A stretch of 64,000 nt of DNA from Candolleomyces eurysporus (taxonomy: Eukaryota > Basidiomycota > Agaricomycetes > Agaricales > Psathyrellaceae). The notes beneath the pieces were generated by a model. It was not told where the DNA came from. It saw nothing but the letters and a program-made list of their open reading frames with translations, and ran no database searches. Shown here in pieces: positions 22,111 to 34,341 of the stretch (positions are counted from its first letter, which is position 1; the number at the start of each line of letters is the position of its first letter). The DNA lies in assembly GCA_027579435.1 (NCBI GenBank), contig JANBPK010000709.1:67184-131183 (forward strand). Direction: 5' to 3'. The position numbers were made by a program, and so were the translations under genes.

Positions 22111-22304
22111 TTCAGAGACGTTGGCAGCGGTTCATGGCGAGTCAAGATGATGAAGGGAGGAGTTCCAAATTTGGTGGTCCAGAGTCCGAGCCAAAAACGG
22201 CAGGCCGGTGACGTCAAGTAGATCCGGGCCGCCAAATACCGAAGCGAAGGAGTCAACTTGTTGGAGAGACGGGCAGCTCGCTCGCTGCTTCAGCTGCTGG
22301 TACC

Positions 22305-23217
22305 ATGTCTTCGTGCTCTCAAAGGGCTGCGTCTCTCATCTCTCTAACAAAGCCATTCACTCGCAGGACTCTAAGAAATCTACGCCAATTGCTCGACGCC
22401 ACAGAAGGATACCCAACCTACCAGCACCCACGAAATGCAGCAGTGCTCATACCATTTTGCAATGTAAATAACGAACCCAGTATCCTATTTGAGCTACGTG
22501 CAAAGACTCTAAGAAGTCACTCTGGAGAAGTGAGGTAACGAATTATTCTTCATTGTAAATAGAGTGAACCTGACAGGTAGCTTTAGCTTCCCTGGCGGAC
22601 GCGTCGATGAGGTGAGGAATTGCTTTTGTCTACCGGACTCTATAGTATTGACATTTTTCGCAGAGCGATGCTTCATTCACACAGGCTGCCCTGCGTGAAA
22701 CAGATGAAGAATTAGGCCTAAAACCATCGGCAATCGAAGTCCTTGGCTACATCGGACCTCCCGAGTTCGAGATGAGAGGAAAGATGAGAGTATGGCCCAT
22801 CATAGTAAGTTTGGTCACAAACAACTCCTTCTGGTGGCTCAATCAAGCGATGTTAGGGCTTTGTGCATGCAAGTGGGCTTGATCCCAACCTTGACGAAGA
22901 TGCGGTTTTGCCGTCCCTAGATATGGATGCAGTCCGCAGCCAGGCCTCCAAAGATGAAGTCGGAACCGCGTTTCATCTCCCCCTTTCTAGCCTCATCTCC
23001 CCTGCTCGACTCAAACCAACATTATTCCGGGGGGGNCAAGCCCTATTGGTCAATTGATGTCACTGATATCATTCAAAAGTATCTCGATGTCGAATTAGAC
23101 CCGAACTCGGGATCGGTCGATGAAGTTGGCCATGGTGTCGGTGGAAAGGTCGAAGTGTGGGGGTTGACGGGGTGGTATCTCTCCATGCTCATGAAGCGGT
23201 TGAGGGTATATGAGTGA
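22305..23217 (+). CDS. PCD1: Nudix CoA diphosphatase (Pcd1/NUDT7-like)
   Basis: Hydrolyses CoA and its oxidised or acyl forms to 3',5'-ADP and 4'-phosphopantetheine; the family is often peroxisomal. Four exons (22305-22534, 22587-22611, 22664-22804 and 22857-23217). The CoA-specific motif LRSHSGEVSFPGG runs into the Nudix box GGRVDESDA...ALRETDEELGL. Exon 2 is only 25 nt and carries the middle of this motif. The N at 23037 follows seven Gs and breaks the frame; dropping it gives LFRGGKPYWSIDVTDII and a 251-residue protein. No C-terminal SKL-like signal is present (it ends RVYE), so peroxisomal location is unproven. Confidence 0.9.
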
Positions 23218-23241
23218 CTTGGCCAACAGCAGCTACAACTG

Positions 23242-24000
23242 CTAATGCCTCTGTCGCAAAGTGCTGCCCTCGTCTTGCTGTGTCGAAGCTTTGATGATTT
23301 GCGTTGGTTCGTCTTGCTTCGTTTCAACCTCAGTATCGGCATCATCCTTCTTGTGACGTCCATTGTCCCTCTTTCGGCTACCAGCAGAGGTTCGTCGGGA
23401 AGTCCAAATCAAGAACAAGATCCCTTCCGAAATGGCGACTATAATGCCCACAGCAAGCCCGAAAAGCACTTTCTAATGTATAATCATGTCAGTTAGTTAA
23501 GAGGAACCATCTAAAAGGATGAGAAAGCCACGTACATATTCATCCCTCCATCCCGTCCTATCTGATGCCCACCAAGCAGCGAATCCCGCTCCAAATATAC
23601 TGAATATTGAGTTGACTAGAGCAGTAATTGCCTTTCGTTCTCGTGCTCTGTCCGCAGCTTGCTTTTCTGGTGATGCGGGCGGGGTATAGTCACCAAAGCT
23701 CTTTTCCGGGGAGGTGGTCGTTCCCGCCAAAAGCGAAACCATGCTATAGTCTTGAGGGTTCATGGATGTTGAGCCCAGCTTGTCCTTCCCAGCAGGTGTC
23801 CTAGACCATTGCGAGACCTCTTGAAGTAATTCGTAGGGTATGATGGGCTTTGCGGATTGAGCCACGTATTCAGATAGCTTTGCTTTCAGTTCTTCTGGGA
23901 GTGCATTCTGCACTTGCTTCAGCGCTTCGACGAGATGAGGCTCCAACGAGACATTCAGACCCTTGGACGTCGTGGTCATGGTCGTAGTTTGAGTGGACAT
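23242..24000 (-). CDS. VMA12: V-ATPase assembly factor Vma12/TMEM199-like
   Basis: ER membrane chaperone that with Vma21 and Vma22 assembles the Vo sector of the vacuolar proton pump. Two exons (24000-23536 and 23472-23242) give 231 residues. A soluble Leu/Glu-rich N-terminal half precedes the family core RERKAITALVNSIFSIFGAG, followed by FAAWWAS and a second hydrophobic segment (FGLAVGIIVAISEGILFLIW), the expected two-helix hairpin, then a Lys/Arg/Asp-rich cytosolic tail. The intron lies between the two membrane helices. It is tail-to-tail with the Nudix gene, only 24 bases apart, so their 3' UTRs must overlap. Confidence 0.88.
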
Positions 24001-24267
24001 GACGGTAGCTTTAGAGGAGTTTGATGTCAGTCGGGATGATGATTAAGGGGAGACACCCGCCGCCGTTAGATTATTATCCCCTTGTCAGCTTCATTTCGTC
24101 TAATTGAAACGATCCTCCTTACCCAAATGCACTAAGCAGTGTGAGGAAGCCAACTCAAAGAAGAGCGGATAAAACGGCGCCTCCTGTCAGCAGCCCTCCT
24201 TTCTCCCTTGTCACCATCTTCTTTCTTCTCAGCCCAACTAAAGCCCACGCGACGACTACGAGCTTAC
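24001..24267. promoter_or_regulatory. Divergent promoter, VMA12 / ATX10
   Basis: 267 bases between two start codons. A pyrimidine-rich block precedes the ataxin-10 start (24.19-24.24 kb). No TATA box was seen. Confidence 0.4.
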
Positions 24268-26696
24268 ATGGCCGATTCACAGCCCTTGACGAATCGTAAT
24301 ACTAGTAATGGCCACTCTTCAGGAAACGTAGCAGCGCGTGTCAGGAAGGCATGTCTAGACTTTAACATCCAGGATCCTGACAAGGTCAAACTCCTCGCCG
24401 GAACTCTGGATTCTGCAGCACAGGAATTGCAAATCGAAGCTGCGAGGTGTGCACCCCTTCCCGACATTGTTGCGTATCGGTAACTGAACATGATTCAGAA
24501 AGCTTGCAGGTGCTGACCATGGGCTATGGCCAGAGCTGCGCAAGCTATGGAAGGATCTGGCGCGCTTCCAGTTGACCTTCTGGGACAATGAGGACGATGA
24601 AGACAACGAGGACGCCACGGTTACCCTCAACAGCGAGAGCCGCGCTGTTCGGTCCTTATGTATGGGTCTTGCCAAATTTACCAGAAATTTGGTCGCTGGG
24701 GTCCCCGAGAATCAAGTCCGAGCATAGTAAGCCCCTGCTGCGTGATCTTTGTGCGGCAACTGTGCATGCTCACCATCTTCGTTTTGTTAGTGAGAACGAG
24801 CCAGAACTGCGGCGGCTGCTGCATTATTACACGTCGTGGACAGCTATGGAAGATTCAGAGTGTACGTTGTCCCTCGTTTCATTTTTATCACTTGATGCTA
24901 ACTCCTCGTCCTCACGCATGGGATGTTGATCTTTGTCCTGATGTTCCCTACACCTCTGGTAGCAATCGCCACTGCCCGATTGCTAACCCAAGCTCTGTCG
25001 AACACAGTAACGTCGAATCAGAACTTGGTAGCAGCACTGTGGGAGACCTACCTCAGTCTGCCGGAAGATCAGGTCATCCTCATGTACGTCTCGTCTGTCT
25101 TCTTCAGAAGACTGTCTTTTGCCGCAATTACGACCTAATCGAACTCGATCAGCCGGTTGCTAGCTTCTCCTGACGTACGGACGCTGTTGACCACACTTAT
25201 TTTCATTCTAAACTGCATCCATGGGAGTCGGAAGAGAACGTAAGTTTTTTCATTTATGTTTTATTTCTTCAATTTTCGGCTAATATCTCCTTTCAGGAAG
25301 CTGCTTGCCAAATCAGCGATCGGTGTACGGATATGCATAACTTTGTTAGACGACATGCTCAAGCTGTTCGAGGCCGACGAAGAAAGTGAGGCTGGGAAGG
25401 CCTTCAACGTTGGGTAAGCTATCTGCTGGTTGTTGATTTTGGGAACAGTTCCCTTATAGATGACTAACAGGTATGCCATATTCACCCGACTCATCGAAGA
25501 AGGCACAGTCCCGGATCTTTACAAAAAATTCACAATGTAAGGGATCTACCTCATGTATTATCTCCACGCGCACGAGGCTAAGCTAAGTTTGTCTATAGGC
25601 CTGACGAAATGATCACACCTCACCAAACCACCCTACTAAAGCTGGTAGATTCGTATCTTCAGTCAATTCAACTCGATATATCCACGACTCCAGAGGTGGC
25701 TATACTGCAAACACATGTCTCCCTGGGACCTTTCCTGGCAAAACGGTTTTTCACACTATCCAACTACGCCCAAACAGCGATGCAAAAGGCGCTTGGGAAC
25801 GGAAAGGCTTCTCAGCCTTCGAACAAAAGCACCGATGCACCCTCCTTCTCGCCCTCCTCAGGTTTGGGTTCCCACTCCCAATCCGAGCCCCCTGCGGAGC
25901 TCGATGCCATGCTTCCAAATGTGTGCGAAGCGCTCGTCTTGGTGACTCAATGTGTTACTACAATAGCGCTTGAGGCAGAAGAACACAAGGGAGTGCAGTT
26001 TTCGGAAGGTGCCGTTGCTTCCATCTCGAATATGAAAGACTTCTTCATCGACGTGCGGTATTCCGGTCAAGGTTTGATCGAGAACCTTGTCGGTACGTTG
26101 TTCATCGCGCTCTCTTTAGATCTCATTTGCTAATTGACTTCCCGCGTGCACTTCATTCCGAACGTTAATTCTTTCAACGTACCGCCGAACGTCACCGTTT
26201 GTCACTGTCATTCGGTTGCTAGAAACGCTGAGGCTTCTTGATTTGTTCCTGCCTCGCATTTATTTCGGAAAGCCTGTCCCCTCACCTGCAGGAGCGCCGA
26301 TGGTGCCGAAGGTCGATCCCACTGGGTTCCTTTATGTCAAGAGAGATCTAGTGCGGTTACTCGGCGCTCTGGCTCATGAATCTCGTGGAGTTCAAGATCG
26401 AACGAGGAACGCGAACGGTATTCCCGTCGTGATGAACCTCTGTGTGATCGATGAAAGAAATCCATGTACGTCGGACGTTCCTAATCTCCGTCAGACCGAT
26501 TGGCGAATTTGTCAACCGTCCTAACCAATTTTGTTCCCCCTTTCCAGTCCTACGGGAGCATGCGTTGTTTACGTTACACAACCTGCTCAAAAATAACTCA
26601 GAAAACCAGGCGGTTGTGGATGCTATTAGCCCAGCAGCAGAGTTTGATGATGCTGGCGTGTTGAAGAATAAGTTTGGTGCGCTAAAAATCAAGTGA
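24268..26696 (+). CDS. ATX10: Ataxin-10 homologue (Ctr86-like)
   Basis: Armadillo-type helical-repeat protein; the yeast member is Ctr86 and human ataxin-10 acts in cytokinesis and neuronal survival. Ten exons: 24268-24446, 24499-24726, 24791-24861, 24963-25083, 25153-25239, 25297-25413, 25471-25536, 25599-26092, 26223-26465 and 26548-26696. All phases close, giving 584 residues. The C-terminal ataxin-10 domain is clear: LVRLLGALAHE, MNLCVIDERNPFLREHALF, then LHNLLKNNSENQAVV. The middle is a series of Leu-rich helices with an acidic stretch (NEDDEDNEDA) near residue 90. I start at the ATG of MADSQPL; an upstream in-frame ATG at 24208 would add a basic, unlikely extension. Confidence 0.9.
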
Positions 26697-26752
26697 AGGG
26701 ACTTCGAGTATGCCTTACAAGGGTTGAACGGCTGTATGTATCTATGANGTAT

Positions 26753-28362
26753 TTACTCTTCCTCCTCGTCAAAGTTGATNGCCCTCCGTCTTGAACCGCC
26801 TGCTGTACGCCGCACAGGTACATCTTCATCGTCCTCTTCCTCACTCTCAACATCCATCTTCTCGTCGTCTGACCCAGCACGATTTTTGTTCCGTTCCTGA
26901 GCCTCAATTTTGGCTTCAAGCCTGTCAAGAGGGTCCTCTTCTTCATATTCATCCTTCTTTCTCTTCTTACTTCGACCACCCTCTTCCTCTGAATCGTCTG
27001 GGACCAGAAAGTCATCCTCTTGGTATCCACCGGCGCCTTCTTCGTCCTCCGCCTTTCGTTTTCCCTTCTTGGGTGAACGACGGCGATCATCTTCGTCATC
27101 CGAGCCTGCCCATACGCCAACACCCTCGTCCTCGTCGTCACTCCAAACGTCGGTATCAGCAGTGCGCCTGGAGTACTTGCGCCTGCGTCCACCTCCCAAC
27201 CCATCGTCGGGTTCGCGTTTTCGAGATTTTTTNGGTGCTCTGTTTGAGCAACTCAGCCTTTTCTCGCTCGGGATCCTGGGAAGGATCTTCTGTGAGCCTG
27301 AGACGGGCGACTTTGCTGTGTTTCTGGCCGACTGCGCGAACAAGCATGCGGTGCGTTTCTGACTGCATGCCTGTTGGTCGCAAGCTCATGAATCCAGTGA
27401 TCACCGCTTCAGATTGGAGCACCTGCGACCGCTTGTGCTGTGCCACTAGATAAGTAAGGCCTTGCGATTTCATCTGTGGGGATGCCTTTGGTTGAGAGGA
27501 TGGCTGGGACGAGGCACCCAGCTGGCGAGGTGCAGCAGCCGAGGTATCGACGGATTTGTTAATGTCGAAAAGTTCCTTGCCTAGGCGAAGGCTGAGGGAA
27601 CCGTCAGACCATCTGATGATTCGAGCATTGGATTGTCGTTTCTGGTTTCGTTGTTGAGTAAAGATCCATGATCATGGTCGTTGATTTATCAGGAGACACC
27701 AACTCACATCCATTCCGTTCTCGTCTTTGGTCCATCTCCAGCGCAGGGCATTCTCCACTTTGAGTTTGATGGTCATGCTTCGCTCTTTTGCGTTAGCTCC
27801 TTGTGTCTCCTCATCCTCCTGGTCAGGCTCAATATAGGTGTCAGGATGGAATGGCTTTGAATCGATAGTGACATAGTTTGGTGTCCGGATAACCCAGTTC
27901 TGTAAAACAATACAGCCCTTCAGCGACTGCCTTGTCTGAACGATACGAAATGAGATTCACATCTCCATCCGAACTTCGGGGAACAGGAATGTTTGGGAAT
28001 GCAACCTCGGCTTCTTTCACTTCGTCCATATCAGCCAAGTCCTGGGCATGTCCATGTTCGCCGTACTCCAGCGCCTCCCTATGTTCTCTTTCCGGGGAAG
28101 TCAGCCGTTCTGAGCCAGGTCCAGATGCTGTAGGTGAGACCGGGCTCCTGGCATATTGATTTCAATATGAGGAATGCAGTGGTATAGGCGGGAGAAAATG
28201 AACTAACTTTTCTGCATGGAAATCTTCCACATCATCGTCATTTCCGAAAAGGTCTCCCATTTCCTCGTCATCGTCGGACCCCGACGCGTTTGACGCCTGG
28301 TCTTCACCCTGACTGCGTCGGTGGTAAGCTGTTTCTCCTAAAGCTCCCGCAAGGCTTGACAT
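26753..28362 (-). CDS. LEO1: Paf1 complex subunit Leo1
   Basis: Subunit of the RNA polymerase II-associated Paf1 elongation complex. Four exons (28362-28208, 28147-27961, 27899-27708 and 27641-26753). Acidic N-terminus (GSDDDEEMGDLFGNDDD), then the Leo1 core NWVIRTPNYVTIDSKPFHPD, IKLKVENALRWRW, RIIRWSDGSLSLRLG, LTYLVAQHKRSQVLQ and SKVARLRLTEDP, and a long Lys/Glu/Asp-rich tail ending DEEEE. The N at 27233 follows six Ts and shifts the frame; without it the reading is STKKSRKREPD and the protein is 473 residues. A second N (26780) behaves as a real base. It is tail-to-tail with ATX10, 56 bases apart. Confidence 0.92.
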
Positions 28363-29427
28363 GGCGCTGACGGTTCGTATTGAAGTGCTGTAGAATTATG
28401 AAGGATATTTCTGCGATGCAGTGCTCGACCTTGGAGGAATGAGGAAAGTCCAACGCAGTTCGCCAGGATCGAACCCGTGCACGTGTCGCTCGGCGGCTGT
28501 AAGCGGACCGGGATCTTACTCCGCTCAGGGCACCTCCTTCCCACGCTCGACCCAGTGCACCGCCATCGAAGGTGCCACACTGTCGCCCACACAGCTATAC
28601 TGTCAATTCAATTTCTTTTTCGAGCCACCGTCAAATCTCGCGTCGAACACGGACTTGACTTTGCGCCGCGTCGCAGTTCTTGTGCCCAACAAGTCATCCG
28701 GCCTAGCGTGGGCGTACATCTATAGGCAACCAACACGGTTCTTGAAATGTTCCAACACGGCTTTGATGTCGCCCGCCGGTGCTCACCCCGAGCAGCAAGT
28801 ATCACTTCTTTCGTCAAGGCTGCATTGCCTGGCGGCTGTGCGGTATACATCTCCTTTCACAATAAATCGAATTTCATAACGTTTTAGGGCAATTTACTAG
28901 CGGCATCACAGCGTCAGATTGCCGTCTGGCAGTGTCCCCACTCCCCTTTTCGTGATGGAGGTGAGCCACTTTGCAGAAACCCCGTGCCATTCTTCCCAGA
29001 TATCAATTCAACACGCACGAATCACGGAAAAGATCATTCGTTCGAGACGACCAAATCGGGAAGCCCAAAGGAGCTTCTCAGCGATCACAGGGCTGAGCAA
29101 ACACCCCCGTCCCNGATGTATCTGACTGACTTGGGTCCCGACTCCCAAAATCCATTTAACAGCTTTCCTTCTCGACGGTACTGTGTGCTGTCAACCTGGT
29201 GTGTAGTGAAAGTTAGTGCTGTTAAATCTTTATAAAAAAGAGCCAAGTATCCACTACCCTGCTTCTGTGTTGTCTCCCCCTACCTGTGGTGCGAATCGTG
29301 ATCTCGTCAAATCCGAGTATGACAACAGCATACCAATCGTGAGCGCCCCGTCCCTTATATCAAAACCATCCCACTGATTCATACTCCAAGGTACACGCTG
29401 GATCCGTTCCCCCAGAACCTCCACTAT
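28363..29427. other. Long divergent intergenic region
   Basis: About 1.06 kb between LEO1 and the next plus-strand gene. Plus-strand frames at 28421-28879 show no conserved motif or splice logic. A GGTTCGATCC string on the minus strand near 28.47 kb matches a tRNA B box, but no cloverleaf can be folded around it. No gene called. Confidence 0.4.
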
Positions 29428-30846
29428 ATGGCTAACACTGGCTATCCAAATCCACCGTGGGGCGCGGGTTCGTCGTCCGGAAGAAGATCTATACCGAACG
29501 AGCCTCGGTCTATAAACAACGTCTACGATGTGGGTCATTGGGTCGAGGGACTTGGAGCACTTTTACTGACTCGAAAAATAGGTACAAGACTGGCAGGTTC
29601 AGCAAGAGCGGTCTTCTACTGGCAACAGCATGCACAGCAACGCTGGATCTTACAGCTTTTATCCTGCCCCCCTGCCTCAGGCTCCTCAGCAGCTATGGCA
29701 ACCCCAGAGCTTCTCGCCGGCATCGAGCAGCGAAGTCACTCCCGTGACGAGCGCTGGCTTTGCATTTTCCCCCAACACTCTCTGGCAATCCAATGAGCCT
29801 TACACGGTCTACGAAGATACTCAGGTAGTTGGGTCTTCTCACACCCAGTACCCCAATTATCCTTCTTCAAGCCCGTCTTCGGTGCATTCAGTGGTGCCAG
29901 GCTATTCGATGGATAGCACGGTCCTACACCAGTCTCCAACGAGCTCTGATCAGGCTTTGCCTCTCACCAGCTCCCCGATGTCCCTGAACTCGCAGATACT
30001 CACCCCGCCTGTTCAGGCCGCCTCAATTCCTAGTTCTTCGCATTCTGTGAGTCGACTGGTATTTTACCACCGTGCTATTTAGCTGACCCGGGTCATCGTC
30101 ACAGACCCCGACAGGGAAAAAAATACACTTATCGTCAGGAATACGAACTATTCTTGCGCGCTACAAATCTTCCCGCTGTTAACGCTGGTCCCTTCGTCCC
30201 GCAGAACATCTATAAGCCTCACACGAACAGCGACCGCAAGCGCTACGTGGAGGAAGTGGCCTTGGAGGGGCCGTTGTACTTTGCGATGGACACTCCGTCC
30301 GAATATGGGATCCCCCTCACCGATGCCTTGCATTCGAGAACCAAGAGACTAGTTGACCGCGAAAAACCCGTGTTTGAAGGGCGAGGTCCTAGTGTATCTA
30401 TACGCCTAGAGGTCAGTTGAAATTCTCTGACACTTCTAGTGTTGTTGTTCACCACAATAATTTTCCAGTGGCCTGGCTACCGACAATGGACTCGGCAGAT
30501 CCCAACCAAGGATTTCCGAAGCCCTCCAGGACCGATCACCATGGCCAAACTGGCCAAAAACATCGCAAAATGCGTTCAACGGTTCATAGACGTAAGTCTC
30601 CCATCTAGATTTTTTTGGTACCACATGGAGGCTTACGTTTGGCGCTCTATCTCTCACTCTCAGGAAAACAAAGATCGCAATCTTGAAGAACCGTCCAACC
30701 TCCGCTGGAAAGTCGGTGTTCGTGTAAACGAAATCCGGTTGGAGGATCTGGTGCTAGTCAGTCTGCACCATGTCTCTCTCGGGAGCTGGCAGCCACATCT
30801 CCGGCTCCGGCGCCCAAGAGCGGGAGCAATCCACTCATCTGGCTGA
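29428..30846 (+). CDS. Conserved-looking Ser/Pro-rich hypothetical protein
   Basis: Function not recognised. Five exons (29428-29529, 29582-30046, 30115-30411, 30469-30591 and 30664-30846) close in phase to 389 residues. The N-terminal half is disordered, rich in Ser, Pro, Gln and Tyr. The C-terminal half looks folded, with motifs YRQEYELFLRATNLP, VALEGPLYFAMDTPSEYGI, FEGRGPSVSIRLEWPGY and ITMAKLAKNIAKCVQRFI, and a basic tail. The dense aromatic and charged pattern with no membrane segment suggests a nuclear or cytosolic protein. Exon joins inside the folded half leave no gaps. A role in transcription is only a guess. Confidence 0.7.
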
Positions 30847-31531
30847 AACAACAGCTTCTAGTATTCAGCCCGCAGCGTACTACTACGCAACCCATAGAGT
30901 TTGAATGAATCATGATCTCTCACCTCAAATAGCGAGTCATTTTCGTACTGTCCGTGCATTACACCCCGAGTCAGAACTCGGGAATGTGCCAGAGTGTGCG
31001 GAATGACCTCGTCTCCGGTCTGTCTCTTTCCAGCTTCTAAACGGTGATCGTCTCTTCCCGAATCTTGTTTCTGCGCCTATGACTATTTATGTGATTGATT
31101 GCGACAGCTTTGCCTTACTTACTATTCTTGTACATTATAATTATTGCATCTTAACGCCCGCGTAGTAGTATCATCTAGATTCGGCCCGCCCGCAATAGCC
31201 TGAAAACGTGTAGCCATATGTAGACTTGTTGCCTCTTCTTCCTCATGTAGTAGTATACCATCTCGAGTTTACCCTTGTTTCACCGAATCACTGCCCGTTG
31301 ATCGTTTTGTAAACCGAAGAATCTCAAGGATGTGAAATTGATTTGGGAAGTGACGTCGGGCGCTCTATGTAAAACAACGGAGAGGTAGCAACGTACAATA
31401 GGCACAACGACGCCAATCATGACGAAGACATTGAGGAGCCACGACACGAGGGACAAGTGACAGCTGGACACAATAAGCAAGTACAAACGTGAGCGAGTTA
31501 ACAATTAAATACAGTGGCGGGGAGATGATAT
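30847..31531. other. Convergent intergenic region
   Basis: 685 bases between two converging genes, mostly A/T-rich likely 3' UTRs. No gene or repeat recognised. Confidence 0.4.
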
Positions 31532-33015
31532 CTAATTGTAAGTGAAGCACATCGGCTCAGCGTGTATATCCATCACTTCGCGGATGGGGACAGGCGGAAC
31601 GAAACCTGCAAAGCCCAACTTGAAATCGAGCGTAATGTTTTGATATGGTGGCGTCAAGGTCGATCTCCCAGTGATCTCGTATAGGCGTCGGGCGGGCTTC
31701 ATTTGCTGCCACTTCCACCATATTCTATCCAAATTCGCATGGTGAAGGAAGAAAAGTGGATCTAAAGATGATCATCCAGGGAAAAAGGCGAGTAAGGTAA
31801 GCAATGATAATAAAAACAAAGAGAGTTTTGATATGAATTTGATAGTGATATCATTTCAGCGTTCTGATTAGATATACGCGCTCAAACGCTGCGCACGGCC
31901 TGCCTGGCGTGCGATGGATGATCTTTAGGGAAAATCGGAGCCAAAAACCCACCTGCGACACTAGAGTAAAAGTTACTCATATCACCTCCGACAAGGACGT
32001 GAGCGGCATCGTGCGCTCTCGGCGTAGCTGTGACCGGTCGTCCCTCGAGCTCAACGCGGAACAACTCAAAGTTCGGTTGGCTGGTGGCCTCCGACACACT
32101 TTTCGAGGTGATGTACTGCTTGTATGTGTCGTTGATATTCCGGACGAGACAGTGGTCAGTGACTAGTTGACCGGGGCCTAGCGGGATGGTGTATGACGCG
32201 AACGGGCCATCTCGTACACAGCCCTTCCACGCCCAAGGGTCCATCGGAATCTTAGCGATCACGGTGCTCCAGTTCGCTGGTAAACTGTAAGTGTTGGATA
32301 CACCGTCTCCACCAAAACCGGTATGTGGATCGAAAACTGGAGAATCCCGCATTCTGTGGATAAGCATCCATAAATACCCCGAATGAGACATATGCTGAGT
32401 GAAGACTTTCACCTTTTCAATGTATCCGCATCCTTCGACCAGTTCCAGTACCTAAGTAAGGTTTGTACCCCGAGTGTTTTCAATCGGGAGGTTTCAAAGT
32501 TAATCCTAAACGACTTACGGGATCGGTCCGGTATACTTGCATTCCCCTCGCAACATGTTTTCGTGAATTACGACGAACTGTCTGTGCCAAGGGAGGAAAT
32601 GTCCCTGTTTGAATTTTGAGCGGTAGAATTTTAGTTATGTAGGTAACAGACAAAAATAGCCGAGAGTTTACGACTTACTACGGAATGGATACTGTCCGCA
32701 AGCTCGATGTGAGTAGCTTGCAGCTCGTCAAATCGAGTCCGAACCCTCGAGTTAGTGGCATTCTGAGCGGGCAACTGCTGGAGACACCGGACCGCCTGGA
32801 TATAGTCTTTCTTTTGACGAAGAGACAACGTTCTCCTACATCACCGTGAGCGCCGTATTGCGGCGCTTAACAAATAAATTCGCGCACCACTCCACTCGAA
32901 CGCGTAAAGTTGCGCACTTCCTTGGCAATGCCACAGCCGAGGATGATTCCACAGCTGTGGACGATGCCACACACAACAGCAGACAAGAAACTATGAAGGT
33001 CAGTAGAGAGGGCAT
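31532..33015 (-). CDS. Short secreted tyrosinase
   Basis: Type-3 copper monophenol/o-diphenol oxidase (melanin or phenol oxidation). Six exons: 33015-32888, 32835-32679, 32604-32519, 32451-32413, 32353-31953 and 31761-31532; 346 residues. The ATG chosen opens a signal peptide (MPSLLTFIVSCLLLCVASST). Then CATLRVRVEWRTLS; copper A histidines about H85, H93 and H102 (ATHIE, DSIHSVGHFLPWHRQF); YWNWSKDAD; copper B HDAAHVLVGGDMSNFY (H251, H255) and FLHHANLDRIWWKW (278-279). It ends soon after EPMCFTYN, so it lacks the C-terminal lid of mushroom PPO-type tyrosinases and belongs to the short secreted kind. The last intron (191 nt) is long for this window. Confidence 0.92.
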
Positions 33016-33411
33016 TTGAAATGAATAACGGGGGTGTTGCCTGGTTGGGCTTTATAGCCTTGTACACCGGATGGCAGATGCAGGAGACCTGCTTCCAGGA
33101 AGAAAGGCAAAGAAGGGAGTCGAGGAAGCGAGAAGATAGCAATCCACCCGCTTTACAGCCCCATGAAATGGAGCCATGGGTTTAAATCGCTTTCGTGAAT
33201 TAGCAGGTGCTTTTCTTGGCTAGCCATGCGGCTGGTAGAGCAAAATGGACGAGATTAAATTTGACTCTGGAAGAAGCAACTCTCGGCTCAGCAACTTGCT
33301 CCCCTGTCCCTTGAGAAGAATATATATACAATATTGGGTACGTATAAGAGATAGATCATATACGCGAAAATAAAGATATAGGTACGTAGCAATCATAAAT
33401 CAAAGGGGGAA
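33016..33411. promoter_or_regulatory. Tyrosinase upstream / NNF1 3' region
   Basis: 396 bases between the stop of NNF1 and the start of the tyrosinase, both on the minus strand. A TATATATA run near 33.32 kb lies about 300 bases before the tyrosinase ATG, far for a TATA box. Confidence 0.35.
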
Positions 33412-34264
33412 CTAGGTTCGGACGGACGGCTTCAAAGATTCCAGAGTTTGAACAGTCCAGCCTTCAATCTCATCCGAAGGAAGCTGTTGCCACTCTTCGC
33501 AAGCCTGGTCCAGGGATCAGATAGGAAACGCTGGGATGGTTTGGCAGAAACGTACTCGTTCAAGTTGGTTAACAATCTCCAGCGTCTGTCCGTTTACCTC
33601 ATTGGTCTGACGATTAACTTCTTCTAGTTGCTCTTGCAGCTCCCGATTCAATTCTTCAGTCTTTGACACATGAATAAGGGAGCGCGGTGATAAAACGAAA
33701 GCACACACCTCCTTCAACTGCCTTCTGAGCCTGGCGACGTCCTGCTCCAATACAGGAATTGTCTTGGCACATGCCGATACGCGAGGGTCCAAATCCTCCC
33801 TCCACGCGTCTTTCCGGACTTCACCTCTCGCCTTGCGTTCTTTAGCATCTGCTACAATCTTGTGGAGGATATCGATGTTTTCCTGGACGTTGTAGTCCCT
33901 GAATAGCTTGTCAAGGTCTCGCTACACGAAAGTTAGCGGGGCAAATAGAGAGCATGAGATCACGTACCAGGTTCTGAGCCTCTATGTAGTCGGAGATGCT
34001 GTTGAATGTGGCAGACGCGCTATTCTTGTCTTCCTCGACGTAGAGCGGGAAGCATTCTGTAAAGTCCTCGAAACTACGCCTCTGTTGGCCAGACAGTTTG
34101 GAAGGAGAATGTGGGACTTACGACCACTTGTGCGCAGAGCGCTGTACCGCGAGCTGCAAGGCCGAGTGGAAATGGGTCCAGCGACGGGAGCCCGACTGGT
34201 TGAACATGGCCGACGAGCTCAAAGTCGCGACGCGATTCAGGATCGACCCTTGGCACGTGCGCAT
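33412..34264 (-). CDS. NNF1: Kinetochore MIND/Mis12-complex subunit Nnf1-like
   Basis: Small coiled-coil protein of the Mis12/MIND complex linking centromere chromatin to the Ndc80 complex. Five exons (34264-34122, 34073-33968, 33921-33709, 33660-33556 and 33504-33412) give 219 residues. Nnf1-type features: FHSALQLAVQRSAHKW, then SFEDFTECFPL, a short linker, DLDKLFRDYNVQENIDILHKI, and a C-terminal coiled coil (TEELNRELQEQLEEVNRQ). The start is uncertain: an in-frame ATG at 34207 (MFNQSGSRRW) would shorten it by 19 residues. It is head-to-head with the TUL1 gene; only 77 bases separate the two start codons (134 if the inner start is used). Confidence 0.8.
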
Positions 34265-34341
34265 CAAGTTACCGGCGTCGGCAACTAAAGGGGCAACGAT
34301 CCTCTTTCCGCTGCACCTTCAGTGCCAGGTCCGCATGCGCC

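Noticed and set aside
28440..28540. tRNA-like B box (GGTTCGATCC) and an A-box-like TGCCCTGAGCGG on the minus strand
   Set aside because: No paired acceptor stem, T-stem or anticodon arm could be folded around them; not a tRNA gene.
28421..28879. 152-codon plus-strand open frame
   Set aside because: No motif, no splice logic, overlaps the upstream region of LEO1 and includes the tRNA-like string; probably random.
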